A stretch of 64,000 nucleotides of DNA from Tulasnella sp. 424 (taxonomy: Eukaryota > Basidiomycota > Agaricomycetes > Cantharellales > Tulasnellaceae), in the NCBI GenBank assembly GCA_019633425.1, contig WSUB01000013.1, positions 248,001 through 312,000 of the forward strand. The letters are read 5' to 3'. This document shows, in pieces, positions 10,950-21,356 of the stretch. The first letter of the stretch is position 1, and the number at the start of each line of letters is the position of its first letter. The position numbers and the translations under genes were made by a program. Below the pieces are notes generated by a model that was not told where the DNA came from, did no database searches, and worked only from the letters and a program-made list of their open reading frames with translations.

Positions 10950-13560
10950 CCTGAAGATTGTTGGCATCATCAGCACTGGGTGTAGTAAACCCGCGGACAT
11001 GCTCGCAAGTACCTTGCTATTGTACATCTATGAAAGGAGTCCTTCAGCCCCCGCAGCCTCCCAGCGAGAGAAGCGCTCAATGTAGCTCACCCATTGGAAA
11101 TCATTAGAACATGTAGCGGTAGTTGATGGAGCCTATATGAAATCACCAAAGTGAAAAAATAAATGCCTGTGCTCAGTTTCACGAGGTTTCTTGTCCTTGT
11201 CCCCGCTTACGAGCGTGGTTATAAGGTGAAAATGCCGTTACTCACAACAGTCTGTGAGAACACAAATCTAGCATAAGAAGGCAAAAACAAACCGATAGCC
11301 ACGGTCCATCTTGTGCTTAACGGTCTCATCCTATCTTTGGCGTGTGGTTCGGCGTCGGGGTCGCGGGGAGTGGGCTGCGGCTTCGGGCGTTTCGCTCCCG
11401 GGTCGAACGGGGGAGAGGTGGTCGAAGGAGAGTAGCGAGGCTGTGCGAGTGAGGTACCGCATTGGACTGCAGTACAGGCGCTTGTTGATCGGACAGCGTG
11501 GCAAAGAACTTCAATGAGACATAGCTTCTCGTAACGTGATGGTGACTGCGTAACGGCATTAGTAGAAAATCAAACATTAGGGATTATCGGAGTTTGCTTC
11601 TCGAAGGGAGCAAATACTTGTCAAGGGAAGCAAGCAAAGCGAGCAAACAAGTTCGAGCCCCCGTTGACCATTTTGGATACCTCCTATCGTTTACACCATC
11701 TCAGAAGTGCGTTCGACCCGACGAAGACATTTGAAACGAGGATGCAGAAGTCAAGAACCGCTCGCGCATAGCAAAGCTGCGAGTTCTTCCCTCGAATTTG
11801 GCTAGTTTTGCATTCAGCTTCATTCCGCGACGAACACGACGTGATGAGAGGAAAGGCTGAGTCGTTTACACTCTTACCAGGAGGGCTTGAGAGAGTTCAG
11901 ATAGCTCTGTAGCTAGCACTCTACGGGACGTCTATAACGCGGCGAGTAGTCCTTGATTCCCGTGCTATGTCTTGCCCTTACGTTTGACCCTTTGCAGGTT
12001 GGGCGCCTCATGTTTTGCTAGGCTCGCCGCCATCGGTGTGCCTCACTCCAAAAGGGTTAGACGCAGATCAACCCAAAACCCGCTTAACTCAAGCACGCAA
12101 TTATTGTACCTGCCTAATCAGATCAATGCCGTCGGCTTCGCTATCCGACTTTTCAGGTCGACTCTCTCATTCAAGTTAGACCGACACGCTTCCTCGCTCG
12201 AACGAGTAAGGCGGCCTCCGACCATGAGGCTTGCGCCAATGTTGGACATCAACTTTTTTTTTCCTCTTCGCGCGCACAAATCTGACCCTGCGGCATCTTG
12301 CAACCTCCTACGCACTACTCTTTTTGCACTGGTCCAGCTCAGAAGAAATAATATTCACTTGCCCTTTTCAAAAACGCTTTTCCGTCTCCGTCGAAGTCCA
12401 CAAGGGAACATCGTGCGATTCTCGATCCACACACGCCCCCACTCAGATTTTTACACTTCTTCCGACTTCGTGATGTCATTTTAAACGCCCCACCAAGTTT
12501 GGAAGGTCCTCCCGCAAAATTCGACTCGTCAGGTGCCACACCCGAATACCGGATTTGTCTGCCTCCGCCTCCAGGGTTGTCGGTGTCGGTCCATCGTCGC
12601 CCGAAGACGAAGCACGCGCAATTCGCCCAAGATCGAGACCCGCCTCTCTCCCAGGCGCCCCAATTCTTCGATCAATATTGCAAACGACGCTGGAGCTCCA
12701 AACGATATTAGGCTCACCCCCCGGACTTGCCGAAGATGGAAAGACCTATCAGCCGACGCCTCACAGTCTATCAGATAGCAAATTGATGGGAATTTCCTTG
12801 GCCTTCCTTGGCCAGCGCTTGGTGCAAGCGGGTGTGCGCGTGGACATCAACGAAGAAAAATCTGGGGAGTTCGGATGGGCCTCTTGTCCAAGTTTGTAAA
12901 ATTTATTTGGGGGACTAATTACTCACGCCCTTTGTTTATACCATGCTGACAAACACCCACGTCCCATGCGGTTTTCTCCGAAAGCGGAGACGCTAAACAT
13001 GGCAACCTTGAATCCGAGTAAAGTAAAGGTTACTAGTAACCGCCAGCACAATCATCAGGACTCACTCTGCGTCCTCGGCCCTGATCACCTCCTCGCGCAT
13101 TACGCATGTCGCCAGGTAGACGTGTCGTGTATACAGTAAAATGTCGCAGTTACATTAAACGTGCCAAGAACGGTAAAGACTCCCGCCGCGCTGGACCCAA
13201 TCATTATCTCCGAATATAGGCTTACATAACATCCGCCGTAGGGCCAGCGACCAAGGCACATACACACAACAAACGCCGCATTAAGCAAAGGCGGATCGTT
13301 CCGCGCGACAATATTTTTAGGCTCGTTCCATGGAATGCGTGGCGTTCCTGCCGCTCGGCCGCAAGCGTTTTTTTATATCCTTTGGACGGTAAACGGAATC
13401 CACCTCAATACAATAACGAAGGCGAAAGAAAATTCCGATTACATATTGGCGCGGGACTCGGAAAAACGGAAGGAAGCCCCGCCTACCGCACTCCACTCTA
13501 AACAGTCTGTTTTAGGCGGGGGGCATGGCGACCACAACAAACAAAACCCGTCCGTGGGCG
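10950..13560. other. long intergenic region, no gene supported
   Basis: About 2.6 kb without a recognisable family on either strand. One open frame at 12,555-12,899 has partly coding-like composition (PPGLAEDGKTYQPTPHSLSD) but no start context, splice support or family match, so I do not call a gene. Short purine-rich direct repeats (agcaaa/agcgag) occur at about 11,600-11,655. No transposon ends were seen. Confidence 0.4.
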
Positions 13561-13788
13561 ATCTGGCGACCGAAGGGGCGAGTCGAGACCTCAGGTGGGT
13601 GGGGGCACCAGGGCAACCGTTTCCCTACGACATAACGCCGGAAACGGTAAGCCACGTACTCTTCGCCCCGAAAATCCCTCGAGGGGGGAAAGTCAAGTGT
13701 TATTTGACTTTCTAAATGGACCCTGGGCACCGACATCAGGTATTTTGTTCCCCACACAAGATTTTTTTTCACTTGCTCTAATCTCATC

Positions 13789-13795
13789 TATAAAG
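13789..13795 (+). promoter_or_regulatory. TATA box of secreted DPBB gene 1
   Basis: TATAAAG lies 241 bases before the ATG at 14030. The same element with an extended TATATATAAAG occurs at the matching place in the duplicate unit, followed in both by GTGCCAGCGAGCTG. Conservation between the two copies supports it as the core promoter. Confidence 0.6.
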
Positions 13796-14029
13796 TGCCA
13801 GCGAGCTGATTATTTCTGTCCTCCCCCTTCTCTTCGTCGTATCCCCTCACACCCCATCCTCCCCTCCCTTCATCCTCACTACGTTCTACATTCCTAGCGA
13901 ATCTAGATCGCTCCGCTCCCCTCGCATCTAAAAAAGACTCGCATATAGCTCGAGCTCTCGTACACCCTCCATCCCCATCCTCGCACAAACACAACTCTCA
14001 TTTCCGTACCCTCTCCCCCTCAATCAACA

Positions 14030-14814
14030 ATGAAGCTCTCTATCGTCTTTGCTGTCCTCGCTACTGTCTCCTCTATGGTCGCGCCTGTGGCGTCGGCTCC
14101 TCTCGCCCAAGAGCGTGCTGCTGAGAAGCGCGCTAGCACGGGCAAGGGGACGTATTATGACGTTGGACTGGGTGCTTGCGGCAAGGTTTGTCGTGAAATG
14201 TCCTTTAATCCCTCCTCTTTACTGAATAAGCCCATTATTAGACCAACAACAACAAGCAACCGATCATCGCTATAAACAAGCCCCAGTGGAACAAGAAGCT
14301 CTGCGGTAAATGGGTAACGGTGACCCACACCAAGAACAAGAAGAGCGCCCGGGGCTATATCGAAGACATGTGCCCCGGATGCAAAAAGGGCTCTCTCGGT
14401 ACGTTTGTGGCGTCCCGCTTCTTTCCTACTTCTGTTATGCGTATGGTCAGAAGCTGATGAACACGTCTGCACCGCAATACAGACTTGTCCCCAGTAATCT
14501 TCAAGAAGCTTGCCCCGCTCTCTGTTGGTGTCATCCCAATCAGTTGGAACGTACGTGTATCCTTTGCCAAGTGTTTCCTTCAAGCAGCTTAGTCTGATCC
14601 CTTTCTTCGTTTCCTTTTCGCTTAGGCCCCTTCAACCAAGCGTTCAGACGAGCATTCCGACGACGACCTCGTCATCCGCGCTGGCAACCCCGATGATGTC
14701 GAGCCCGAAGAAGAAGATTCCGAATACAATTTCGATCCTGCCGACGCACTCAGTGAGGACGACCTTGCCGAACTCCTTGCTTCCGGTGACGACTCGGAGG
14801 AAGCCGATTCATAG
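14030..14814 (+). CDS. secreted double-psi beta-barrel (RlpA/expansin-like) protein, copy 1
   Basis: Four exons (14030-14185, 14242-14398, 14483-14550, 14626-14814) give a 189-residue protein. A signal peptide (MKLSIVFAVLATVSSMVAPV, then ASA) is followed by a short propeptide ending EKR, a likely Kex2-type cut, just before ASTGKGTYYDVGLGACGK. The DPBB core shows the family pattern: GTYYD, GACG, LCGKWVTVTH, the DMCPGCKKGSLDLSP motif with paired cysteines, and GVIPISW. Small fungal members include expansin-like proteins and papain-inhibitor-like proteins, many secreted and strongly expressed. The tail of about 55 residues is very acidic (EPEEEDSEYNFDPADALSED) and is not part of the usual barrel; it could bind metal or cell-wall charge. 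All introns have GT...AG ends and preserve frame. Its exact activity cannot be told from sequence. Confidence 0.9.
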
Positions 14815-15410
14815 AAAAGAGTCGGTGACTCTTCACACCCTCCGGCTCCTTCATTTGCTTTCTCTCCGCCTTTCTCCTTTATCCCCCTCTGTGCTTTCAC
14901 TCTCGTTGCTACATCCGCGCTACAGGTTCCGCGCTTCAGTCCCAGATCTTTTCTTTCTTTTCTCGTCCGACCTGGTCTGTTGGCCGCTCTGTTTTTGCTA
15001 TCTTTTCCTTGCTTTTCAGGGGTTTGTTTTTTCTCTCAGTGGTCTCGTGTTGTGGATGTTGTTTTGGTGTTTCCTCCCTCTGTACCAGCTTTGACCTCGC
15101 TTTTCCCTGTGGGGATGGCAAGGAACAAAATCCTAGACTAGACGGCGTCGTTTGATACTTCGCGTAGTATTATGTATCAATTGAACGACACTTGTGTACT
15201 GTTTCAACTTGTTCAGCTGGCAAATCTTCGCAACAGGGCGCCGCCCCGCCACAGAATTTGATGCCTGACCGCAGCACCCGGCGGCTACTCCCGAGGGGCG
15301 GGTTTAGGCGCGCGGTAGAGCGTTGTAATGCAAAATCAAATCCAAGCCCAAGGTGGCGTTGAATGATTAGTCTCACAACGCCAGATGAACGGGGAACTTC
15401 GACAGCGGTA

Positions 15411-16125
15411 TCAATCGGATGTATGATCGTATTCATCGAACAGCGTTTCTCTCAAGTCATGACACACTTCCTTGAGCATGACGCCAAATGTTTGAATATC
15501 CTGAGCGAGAAAGTAATTAAGCCAAAGAGCAGCGCACAAGCCGTTTTGTCGTAACTTACCTTGAACGAGACCGCCACTTTCACCTGCCCGCCACTCGAGC
15601 CTTCCGCACCGGGTTTATAAATTACGGCAAGGTAATACCATGACGATATCCATAATCGAAGCAAGTGGAATGAACCGCCAGGTACAGCCATGTGAAATTG
15701 GGGAGAAGAGCGGCGTGTGTGGCAAGCCGTAATGAGTTTCACGTTGGAGCCCTAGACCTGGTATGGCAATTATAGAATCTGTTTTGGGATGTGAGCCATA
15801 TGATGATTCTGATCTGGTTTTGAGGGGGTTTGAAATGATATTGACTTACGCCAGATGAGAGAATGGGTGATCCACCACAGGACGAGCACGCATTCAACCA
15901 CTCTGGTCCACAACAGGTCTGGTGTGAGGTACGGCTTTCAATCAGGATATCAGGATTTCCGTTCATCCCGTAATTGGAACTTGGATCGACAAAGAAGACA
16001 AGCGCAGGGAAGACCAAGTGGCCAAAGGCCTATCCAGATGAAGGTCTTTGGCCACCTTTGGCAGATCCCCAATTTTCAATACGATATTCAGCAAGCCTGT
16101 ATTTTGCGCTTTCGTAGATAGTCAG
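15411..16125 (-). pseudogene. broken copy of PIG-H (GPI-GlcNAc transferase subunit)
   Basis: Minus-strand duplicate of the PIG-H gene at 18,149-18,928. The 3' part aligns base for base: IPGLGLQRETHYGLPHTP, RFIPLASIMDIVM, and a last exon ending FDEYDHTSD with a stop at 15411. Exon 3 lacks 29 bases present in the second copy (the copy-2 bases lie at about 18,385-18,413, inside aatacc...atgacgatatcc). This removes the conserved NEGLSGWGF core and shifts the frame into a stop a few codons later. The GTGAGT donor next to the VFFVD codons in copy 2 reads CCAAGT here, and a TAG replaces the TGG of the WTFGH stretch in that frame. The copy is cut at its 5' end by the promoter of the second secreted gene. 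I call it non-functional. Confidence 0.8.
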
Positions 16126-16330
16126 TTGAGGGTCATGAGTCATCCCGTGAGCTTGGCACAGGGCGATCGTTTCCCCACGACATAACGCCGGAAACGACAA
16201 GCCGCCGTGACGTACTCCTCGCCCCGAAAATCCCTCAAAGACCTGACTTTGTAGACGGACCCTGGGTACAAACATCAGGTTTCTTTCCCACACAAGATTT
16301 TTTTTGTTTTTCACATTCTTTAATCTCGTC

Positions 16331-16341
16331 TATATATAAAG
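16331..16341 (+). promoter_or_regulatory. TATA box of secreted DPBB gene 2
   Basis: TATATATAAAG lies about 255 bases before the ATG at 16590, at the position equivalent to the TATAAAG of the first copy. The two extra TA steps are a visible promoter difference between the copies. Confidence 0.6.
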
Positions 16342-16589
16342 TGCCAGCGAGCTGCTCATTTCGAATTCCTCCACCTTCTCTTCGCGGCCGCCTTCACAAC
16401 CTCATCCTCCCCCCTCACCTTCACTACGTTCTACATTCCTAGCGAATCTAGATCCTTCCACTCCCTCACATCTAAAAAAAGACTCGCATACAGCTCGAGC
16501 TCTCGTACACACTCTCTTTCCCCAACAAACTATCATCGCAAAGCCACACCCTCATTTTCCCGTACTCGCTCCCCCTCAATCAACCAACA

Positions 16590-17375
16590 ATGAAGTTCTC
16601 TATCGTCTTTGCTGTTCTCGCCACTGTCTACTCTATGGTCGCCCCTGTGGCGTCGGCTCCTATCCCCGAAACGCGTGCTGTTGAGGCGCGTGCTAGCACT
16701 GGCAAGGGGACGTATTATGACGTTGGACTGGGTGCTTGCGGCAAGGTATGTTGCACCTCATCTTTCACTCTCTAGTCGTTGCTCATACAGACCATTACTA
16801 GAGAAACAACAATAAGCAACCCATTGTTGCTGTGAACAAGCCCCAGTGGAACAAGAAGCTCTGCGGTAAATGGGTGACAGTAACCCACACCAAGAACAAG
16901 AAGAGCGCCCGGGGCTATATCGAAGACATGTGCCCAGGATGCAAAAAGGGCTCTCTTGGTACGTTTGTGCCGTCCCGCTTCTTTCCTACTTCTGTTATGC
17001 GTGTGGTCAGAGGCTGATGAACACGTCCGCACCGCAATGTAGACTTGTCCCCGGCTGTTTTCAAGCAACTTGCCCCGCTCGATGATGGTGTCATCCCAAT
17101 CAGCTGGACCGTACGTGTATCCTTTTCCAGGTGTTTCTTTCGAGCAGTTTAGTCTGATCGCTTTCTTCGTTTTCCTTTACGCTTAGGCCCCTTCAACCAA
17201 GCGTTCAGACGAGCATTCCGACGATGACCTCGTCATCCGCGCTGGCAACCCCGATGATGTCGAGCCCCAAGAGGAAGATTCTGAATACAAGTTCGATCCT
17301 GCCGACGCACTCAGTGAGGACGACCTTGCCGAACTCCTTGCTTCCGGTGACGACTCGGAGGAAGCCGATTCATAG
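16590..17375 (+). CDS. secreted double-psi beta-barrel (RlpA/expansin-like) protein, copy 2
   Basis: Same four-exon structure and exon lengths as the first copy (16590-16745, 16802-16958, 17043-17110, 17187-17375), also 189 residues. Signal peptide, GTYYDVGLGACGK, LCGKWVTVTHTKNKK, the DMCPGCKKGSLDLSP motif and GVIPISW are all kept. Differences from copy 1 cluster outside the barrel: the propeptide reads VEARASTG instead of AEKRASTG, so the dibasic cut site is missing, and exon 3 reads AVFKQLAPLDDG instead of VIFKKLAPLSVG. The acidic tail is nearly identical. The gene ends 10 bases before a run of N. It is probably a functional paralogue from a recent duplication. Confidence 0.9.
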
Positions 17376-17385
17376 AAAAGAGACT
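17305..17385 (+). repeat. 81-base direct repeat, left copy
   Basis: This stretch (end of the secreted gene plus agaaaagagact) is identical to 17,482-17,562 on the other side of the N run. It looks like the same locus represented by two contig ends. Confidence 0.9.
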
Positions 17386-17481
17386 NNNNNNNNNNNNNNN
17401 NNNNNNNNNNNNNNNNNNNNNNNNNNNNNNNNNNNNNNNNNNNNNNNNNNNNNNNNNNNNNNNNNNNNNNNNNNNNNNNNN
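17386..17481. other. assembly gap (96 N)
   Basis: A run of N that interrupts the 3' UTR of the second secreted gene. Sequence on both sides repeats for 81 bases, so the true gap length may be zero or negative. Confidence 0.98.
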
Positions 17482-17562
17482 ACGCACTCAGTGAGGACGA
17501 CCTTGCCGAACTCCTTGCTTCCGGTGACGACTCGGAGGAAGCCGATTCATAGAAAAGAGACT
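17482..17562 (+). repeat. 81-base direct repeat, right copy
   Basis: Identical to 17,305-17,385, including the last codons and stop of the secreted gene. The sequence downstream continues as the 3' UTR that aligns to the first gene copy, which suggests that this side is the true continuation. Confidence 0.9.
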
Positions 17563-18148
17563 TTGACTCTTCCTTTCATTTCCTTTCTCTCTGTCTCTCT
17601 CATTTATCTCTCTCTGTGCCCTCACTCTCGTTGCTATATCCGCGCTACAGGTTCCGCGCTTCAGGCCCAGTCTGTTTTCTTTCCTTTATCGTCCGACATA
17701 GTCTATTGGCCGTTCTGTTTTGCTTTCTTTGCTTTCCAGGGGTTTTGTTTTTTCTTTTCTCCTCAGTGGTCTCGTGTTGTGTGGATGGTGTTTTGGTGTT
17801 TCCTCTCTCTGTAACAGCTTTCACCTCGATTTTCCGTCTGGGGATGGCAAGGAACAAAATCCTAGACTTGATGGCGTCGTTTGATACTTTGCTTAATACC
17901 CAGTATTATGTAAACATTGAACGACACGTTTGCACAGTTTCAACTTGTCCCGCTGGCAAAACCTTGGCAAGAAGGCACCGCCCCCCCAGACTTTGATCGC
18001 AGCACCCGGCTACCGCGTTGCTGGGGGGATTTAGGCGCGCAGTAGAGCAGGGTAGAGCGTCGTTGTGTAAAAATCAAATCCAAGCCCAAGGTGGCGTTAA
18101 ATAATGTGTCTCAGAACGTCAGATGAACGGGGAACTCGAACGGCGGCA

Positions 18149-18928
18149 TCAATCGGATGTATCATCGTATTCATCGAACAACGTTTCTCTCAAGCCATGA
18201 TACACTTCCTTGAGCATGACGCCAAACGTTTGAACATCCTGAGCGAGAAAGAAGGGTATTCGAATTTAGCCAAAGAGCAGCGTTGCAAGCCGTTTTTATC
18301 GTAACTTACCTTGAACGGGACCGCCACTTTCACCTGTTCACCATTCGAGCCTTCTTTGTAAATCACGGCAAGGTAATACCGGAAGCCCCAGCCACTGAGA
18401 CCTTCATTCATGACGATATCCATAATCGAAGCGAGTGGTATGAACCGCCGGCTACAGCCGAGTGAAATCGGGGAGGACAGCGGCGTGTGTGGCAAGCCGT
18501 AATGAGTTTCAAGTTGGACCCCTAGACCTGGTATGGCAGTTATAGATTCTGTTTTGGGATGTAAGTCATATGATTTAGCTTTGGGGAAATGATATAGACT
18601 TACGCCAGATGAGGGAATGGGTGATCCACCACAGGACGAGCACGCATTCAGCCACTCTGATCCATAACTGGTCTGGCGTGAGGTACCGCTTCCAACGGGG
18701 ATATCAGAACTCCCGTTCATCTCGCAGTTGCGATCCATTGGAACTCACATCGACAAAGAAAACAAGTGCAGGGAAGACAAAGTGGCCAAAGGTCCATCCG
18801 GATGAAGGTCTCAGACCACCTTTCGTAGATCCCCAATTTTCAATACGATATTCAGCAAGCTCGCATTTTGTGTTTTGGTAAATAGTAAGTTGAGGGTTAG
18901 ATGGAAGCGGCTGAACACCGCCGCTCAT
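18149..18928 (-). CDS. PIG-H/GPI15: subunit of GPI-GlcNAc transferase
   Basis: Component of the ER membrane complex that moves GlcNAc from UDP-GlcNAc to phosphatidylinositol, the first step of GPI-anchor synthesis. The clear part is exon 3 (18548-18310), with the PIG-H domain: SITAIPGLGVQLETHYG, RFIPLASIMDIVMNEGLSGW and FRYYLAVIYKEG, then VKVAVPFK spliced to exon 4 (18238-18149), DVQTFGVMLKEVYHGLRETL, ending FDEYDDTSD. Exon 2 (18672-18604), in the phase that joins exon 3, reads QLWIRVAECVLVLWWITHSL, a membrane segment expected in this family. The 5' exon is less certain: ATG at 18928 opens MSGGVQPLPSNPQLTIYQ, but the phase into exon 2 does not fit the obvious GTGAGT donor at 18748, so one splice site there is wrong or missing. 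A longer start at 19012 is also possible. Confidence 0.75.
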
Positions 18929-19056
18929 CCGTGAGGTTGGTCGTAGGAGTAGAACGAGCAACGTAGGAATGAAGCGTGGGGATTCACGTTTATTTTGGTT
19001 TGGCCGGAACAACCCCAGCTATTGCTTGCTACGAGACGCGTCGAACCCAAAGCATA

Positions 19057-21254
19057 ATGGAACCAATGTATGTGAAGCGCATGGTTCAAGACCTAACCAG
19101 TCTAACCAGACTAACTAAAGTCACTTAGACCAGTACCCTCAGAGCCTACCACACGACCTTCGACGCACTTCACTCCACTCGACGATCTGACAAGCCCGTT
19201 CATACTCAACGCAAAAACGCAGACGTACTCGCACCAATACTCCTCGATATACTTCTTGAGATTACATGAACTGAAGAAGGCCGTTTCCCAAGTCGCACGA
19301 GCCAAGTGGGCAAACGCACCAGGTGAAACAACCAATCAGCATCTCCAAGTTATGCTTTCCTCGCTCATACTTCGTTTTTGCCATTTTAGGCGGGCCACAA
19401 CATGTCCCTCGGGTACTTGAAATCAAGAAGGGAAACCTTTGTTATGTTATCGGGACTGTGTACATCGATATGCGGTTGAAACCCAGTATTCTGGATGATA
19501 TCGTCAAAGACGTACGTACCTTATTTAAACCTCGAGCACCAACGCTATCCAAACCAGAACAACTCAAAAACAATCCATGATCGAATATTAGGAATTCAAC
19601 CTTGCCGCTCCCCCAACTGCCAAATACTTCAGCGATGACGACTACATCACGCTTGAAGACGAGAGTGGTCGAGTGAAGTTGGTTGGCGAAGTCATTGCAA
19701 ATGCTGGAATCGTAACTGGTATTATCATCGGCGCCCTAGGGATGGAAACTCCCTCAGGAGATTTTGAAGTTGTGGATTATTGTTTCGCTGGACTACCACC
19801 ACAGTCACCCTTTGGCGGGTCGTCAAAGTCCGACAAAATGGATGTCGATGGTTCGTCTCACGTTTATTGCATTTTCTTCCGAGGCGACAGAAGAAGATGA
19901 TTCATTATACTGATCAAGCTGCTCTACAGAAGAACCATCTTCGTCTTCCTCTGGAGAGTGGGTGGCCCTCGTGTCGGGCTTGGAGATCGGTTTGACCAGC
20001 GGTACAGCAGCAGATGGGGAGTTCTTAGAAACCTCGAGGCAACTTCTTATCGAGTTCTTGCTGGGTGAAGCAGGAGGGGTTGAGGTGAGAGCGCGATGAG
20101 AGCGGAATGTGGAGCGGCGAGCGCTCATCGCCTCCGCCGTTCAGGACCAATCTTTCAGCTCTCAGATATCACGTCTCGTTATTCTGGGCAATTCCGTCGT
20201 TCCTATTATTTTGGAGGAGGAAGATGATATCAAAGCTGTAAGTCAACGTTCTCCAACATGCGGACCGACTGACCAACTCTCCCGAACACACTCGCGGATG
20301 GTCGCTCAATCCAATCCAGAAACGTTTCAACGCAAGCAAAACAAAATACGACCCAACCCCACTATTCAACCTGTCTTCCATTCTCACTGAAATTTCACGC
20401 GCTTTGCCAACTCACATATTGCCTGGAACAAGTGACCCGACGGGAACAAGTCTGCCGCAGCAACCTTTACCTCGGCCGATGTTTGGGAAAGAGCTTGCGT
20501 CAAAGGGCAAAGAAGCCTTTGTATGTGAGACAAATCCGACGTGGATCGGAATTGGGGACTGCGAGTAAGTCCCGGTATCCATGGAACGCGTAGGCGCCGG
20601 GAACGGCAATTCCCTGCTGTCAGGGAGGCGCTGTGCGACGTCTTCGATTGGTGTTGTGGCCGTGAGGGGAATGATCCGCTTACCCCCTTCTTCCTTTTTT
20701 TCTCTCCCCTGGGGTGCAGGATGCTTGCCGTATCTGGACAGACCATCGAAGACATATACAAATATGTCGAATCCCCGACTCGATTGGAAATGGCCACACG
20801 GACGCTACTTTGGCGTCACATGGCGCCGACGGCACCTGACACGCTCTGTGAGTCTAAAGTCTAAATCTCACAAGGTCCCGCCCTTAAAGAACCATTGACT
20901 GAATTGGGAATTCGATTCTTTCATTTTCATTCTCTGTTTCCTTTTCCATTGAAAAGGGTGTTACCCGTATATGAATGAGGACCCGTTCATAATCACACGG
21001 TGTCCGCATATCTACGTCTTGGGGAATCAACCCGAATTTGAGACTGATATCGTCGAAGGTGAGTGTAAATTTGTTCCACGAAGAGATGATTCATTTTGTG
21101 TTAAGCGTGACGTTTGGGTGCGTCGGTAGGCGACAACGGTCAGCGGACGCGGATCATTCTATTGCCCAAATTCTCTCAGACTGGCTGCTTGGCGCTCGTC
21201 AACACTCATTCGTTGGAGGTCAAGACGATCTCGTTCAAGGTCTCAGCTCCATGA
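19057..21254 (+). CDS. POL31: DNA polymerase delta small (B) subunit
   Basis: Accessory subunit (p50/Cdc1/Pol31) of the replicative polymerase delta. Exon 1 is tiny (ATG at 19057, codons MEP plus two bases) before a GTATGT...TTAG intron, then PVPSEPTTRPSTHFTPLDDL and the OB-fold entry QTYSHQYSSIYFLRLHELKK. The inactive phosphoesterase domain follows: GGPQHVPRVLEIKKGNLCYV, LEDESGRVKLVGEV, EWVALVSGLEIG, SRLVILGNSVVPI, DPTPLFNLSSILTEISRALP, CETNPTWIGIGDCE, MLAVSGQTIEDIYKYV and CPHIYVLGNQPEFETDIVE. It ends KFSQTGCLALVNTHSLEVKT ISFKVSAP, with the stop at 21252-21254. The gene has about ten exons and converges on the next gene with about 100 bases between stops. Confidence 0.95.
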
Positions 21255-21356
21255 CAGTCACTTTCCTCGTATCCGCCCGATACCCCATCCCGGTGTAGCC
21301 AATAGCAAGCTCTAACTGCATTATTGATTCCGACGAGTGACACGCCGCTGCTACTA

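Larger units (their letters stand above)
13600..16135. repeat. tandem duplication, unit 1
   Basis: This block and the one at 16,147-18,900 align along most of their length: the promoter with CGACATAACGCCGGAAACG, the four-exon secreted gene, its 3' UTR and a minus-strand PIG-H gene. Unit 1 carries the intact first secreted gene and the broken PIG-H copy. Boundaries are estimated by eye to within some tens of bases. Confidence 0.85.
16147..18900. repeat. tandem duplication, unit 2
   Basis: Second copy of the block described at 13,600-16,135, with the intact second secreted gene and the apparently intact PIG-H gene. It is longer than unit 1 partly because of the run of N and the 81-base repeat around it. 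Confidence 0.85.

Noticed and set aside
11590..11690. Stretch with gttcgagccccc, like the T-arm of a tRNA
   Set aside because: No acceptor stem, D-arm or anticodon arm can be folded around it by eye.
12231..12899. Overlapping plus-strand frames with partly coding-like composition
   Set aside because: No start context, no consistent splicing and no family match; kept only as a note in the intergenic entry.
13335..13715. Open frame of 126 codons on the plus strand before the first secreted gene
   Set aside because: It overlaps the duplicated promoter, has no family features, and the matching region in unit 2 does not keep the frame.
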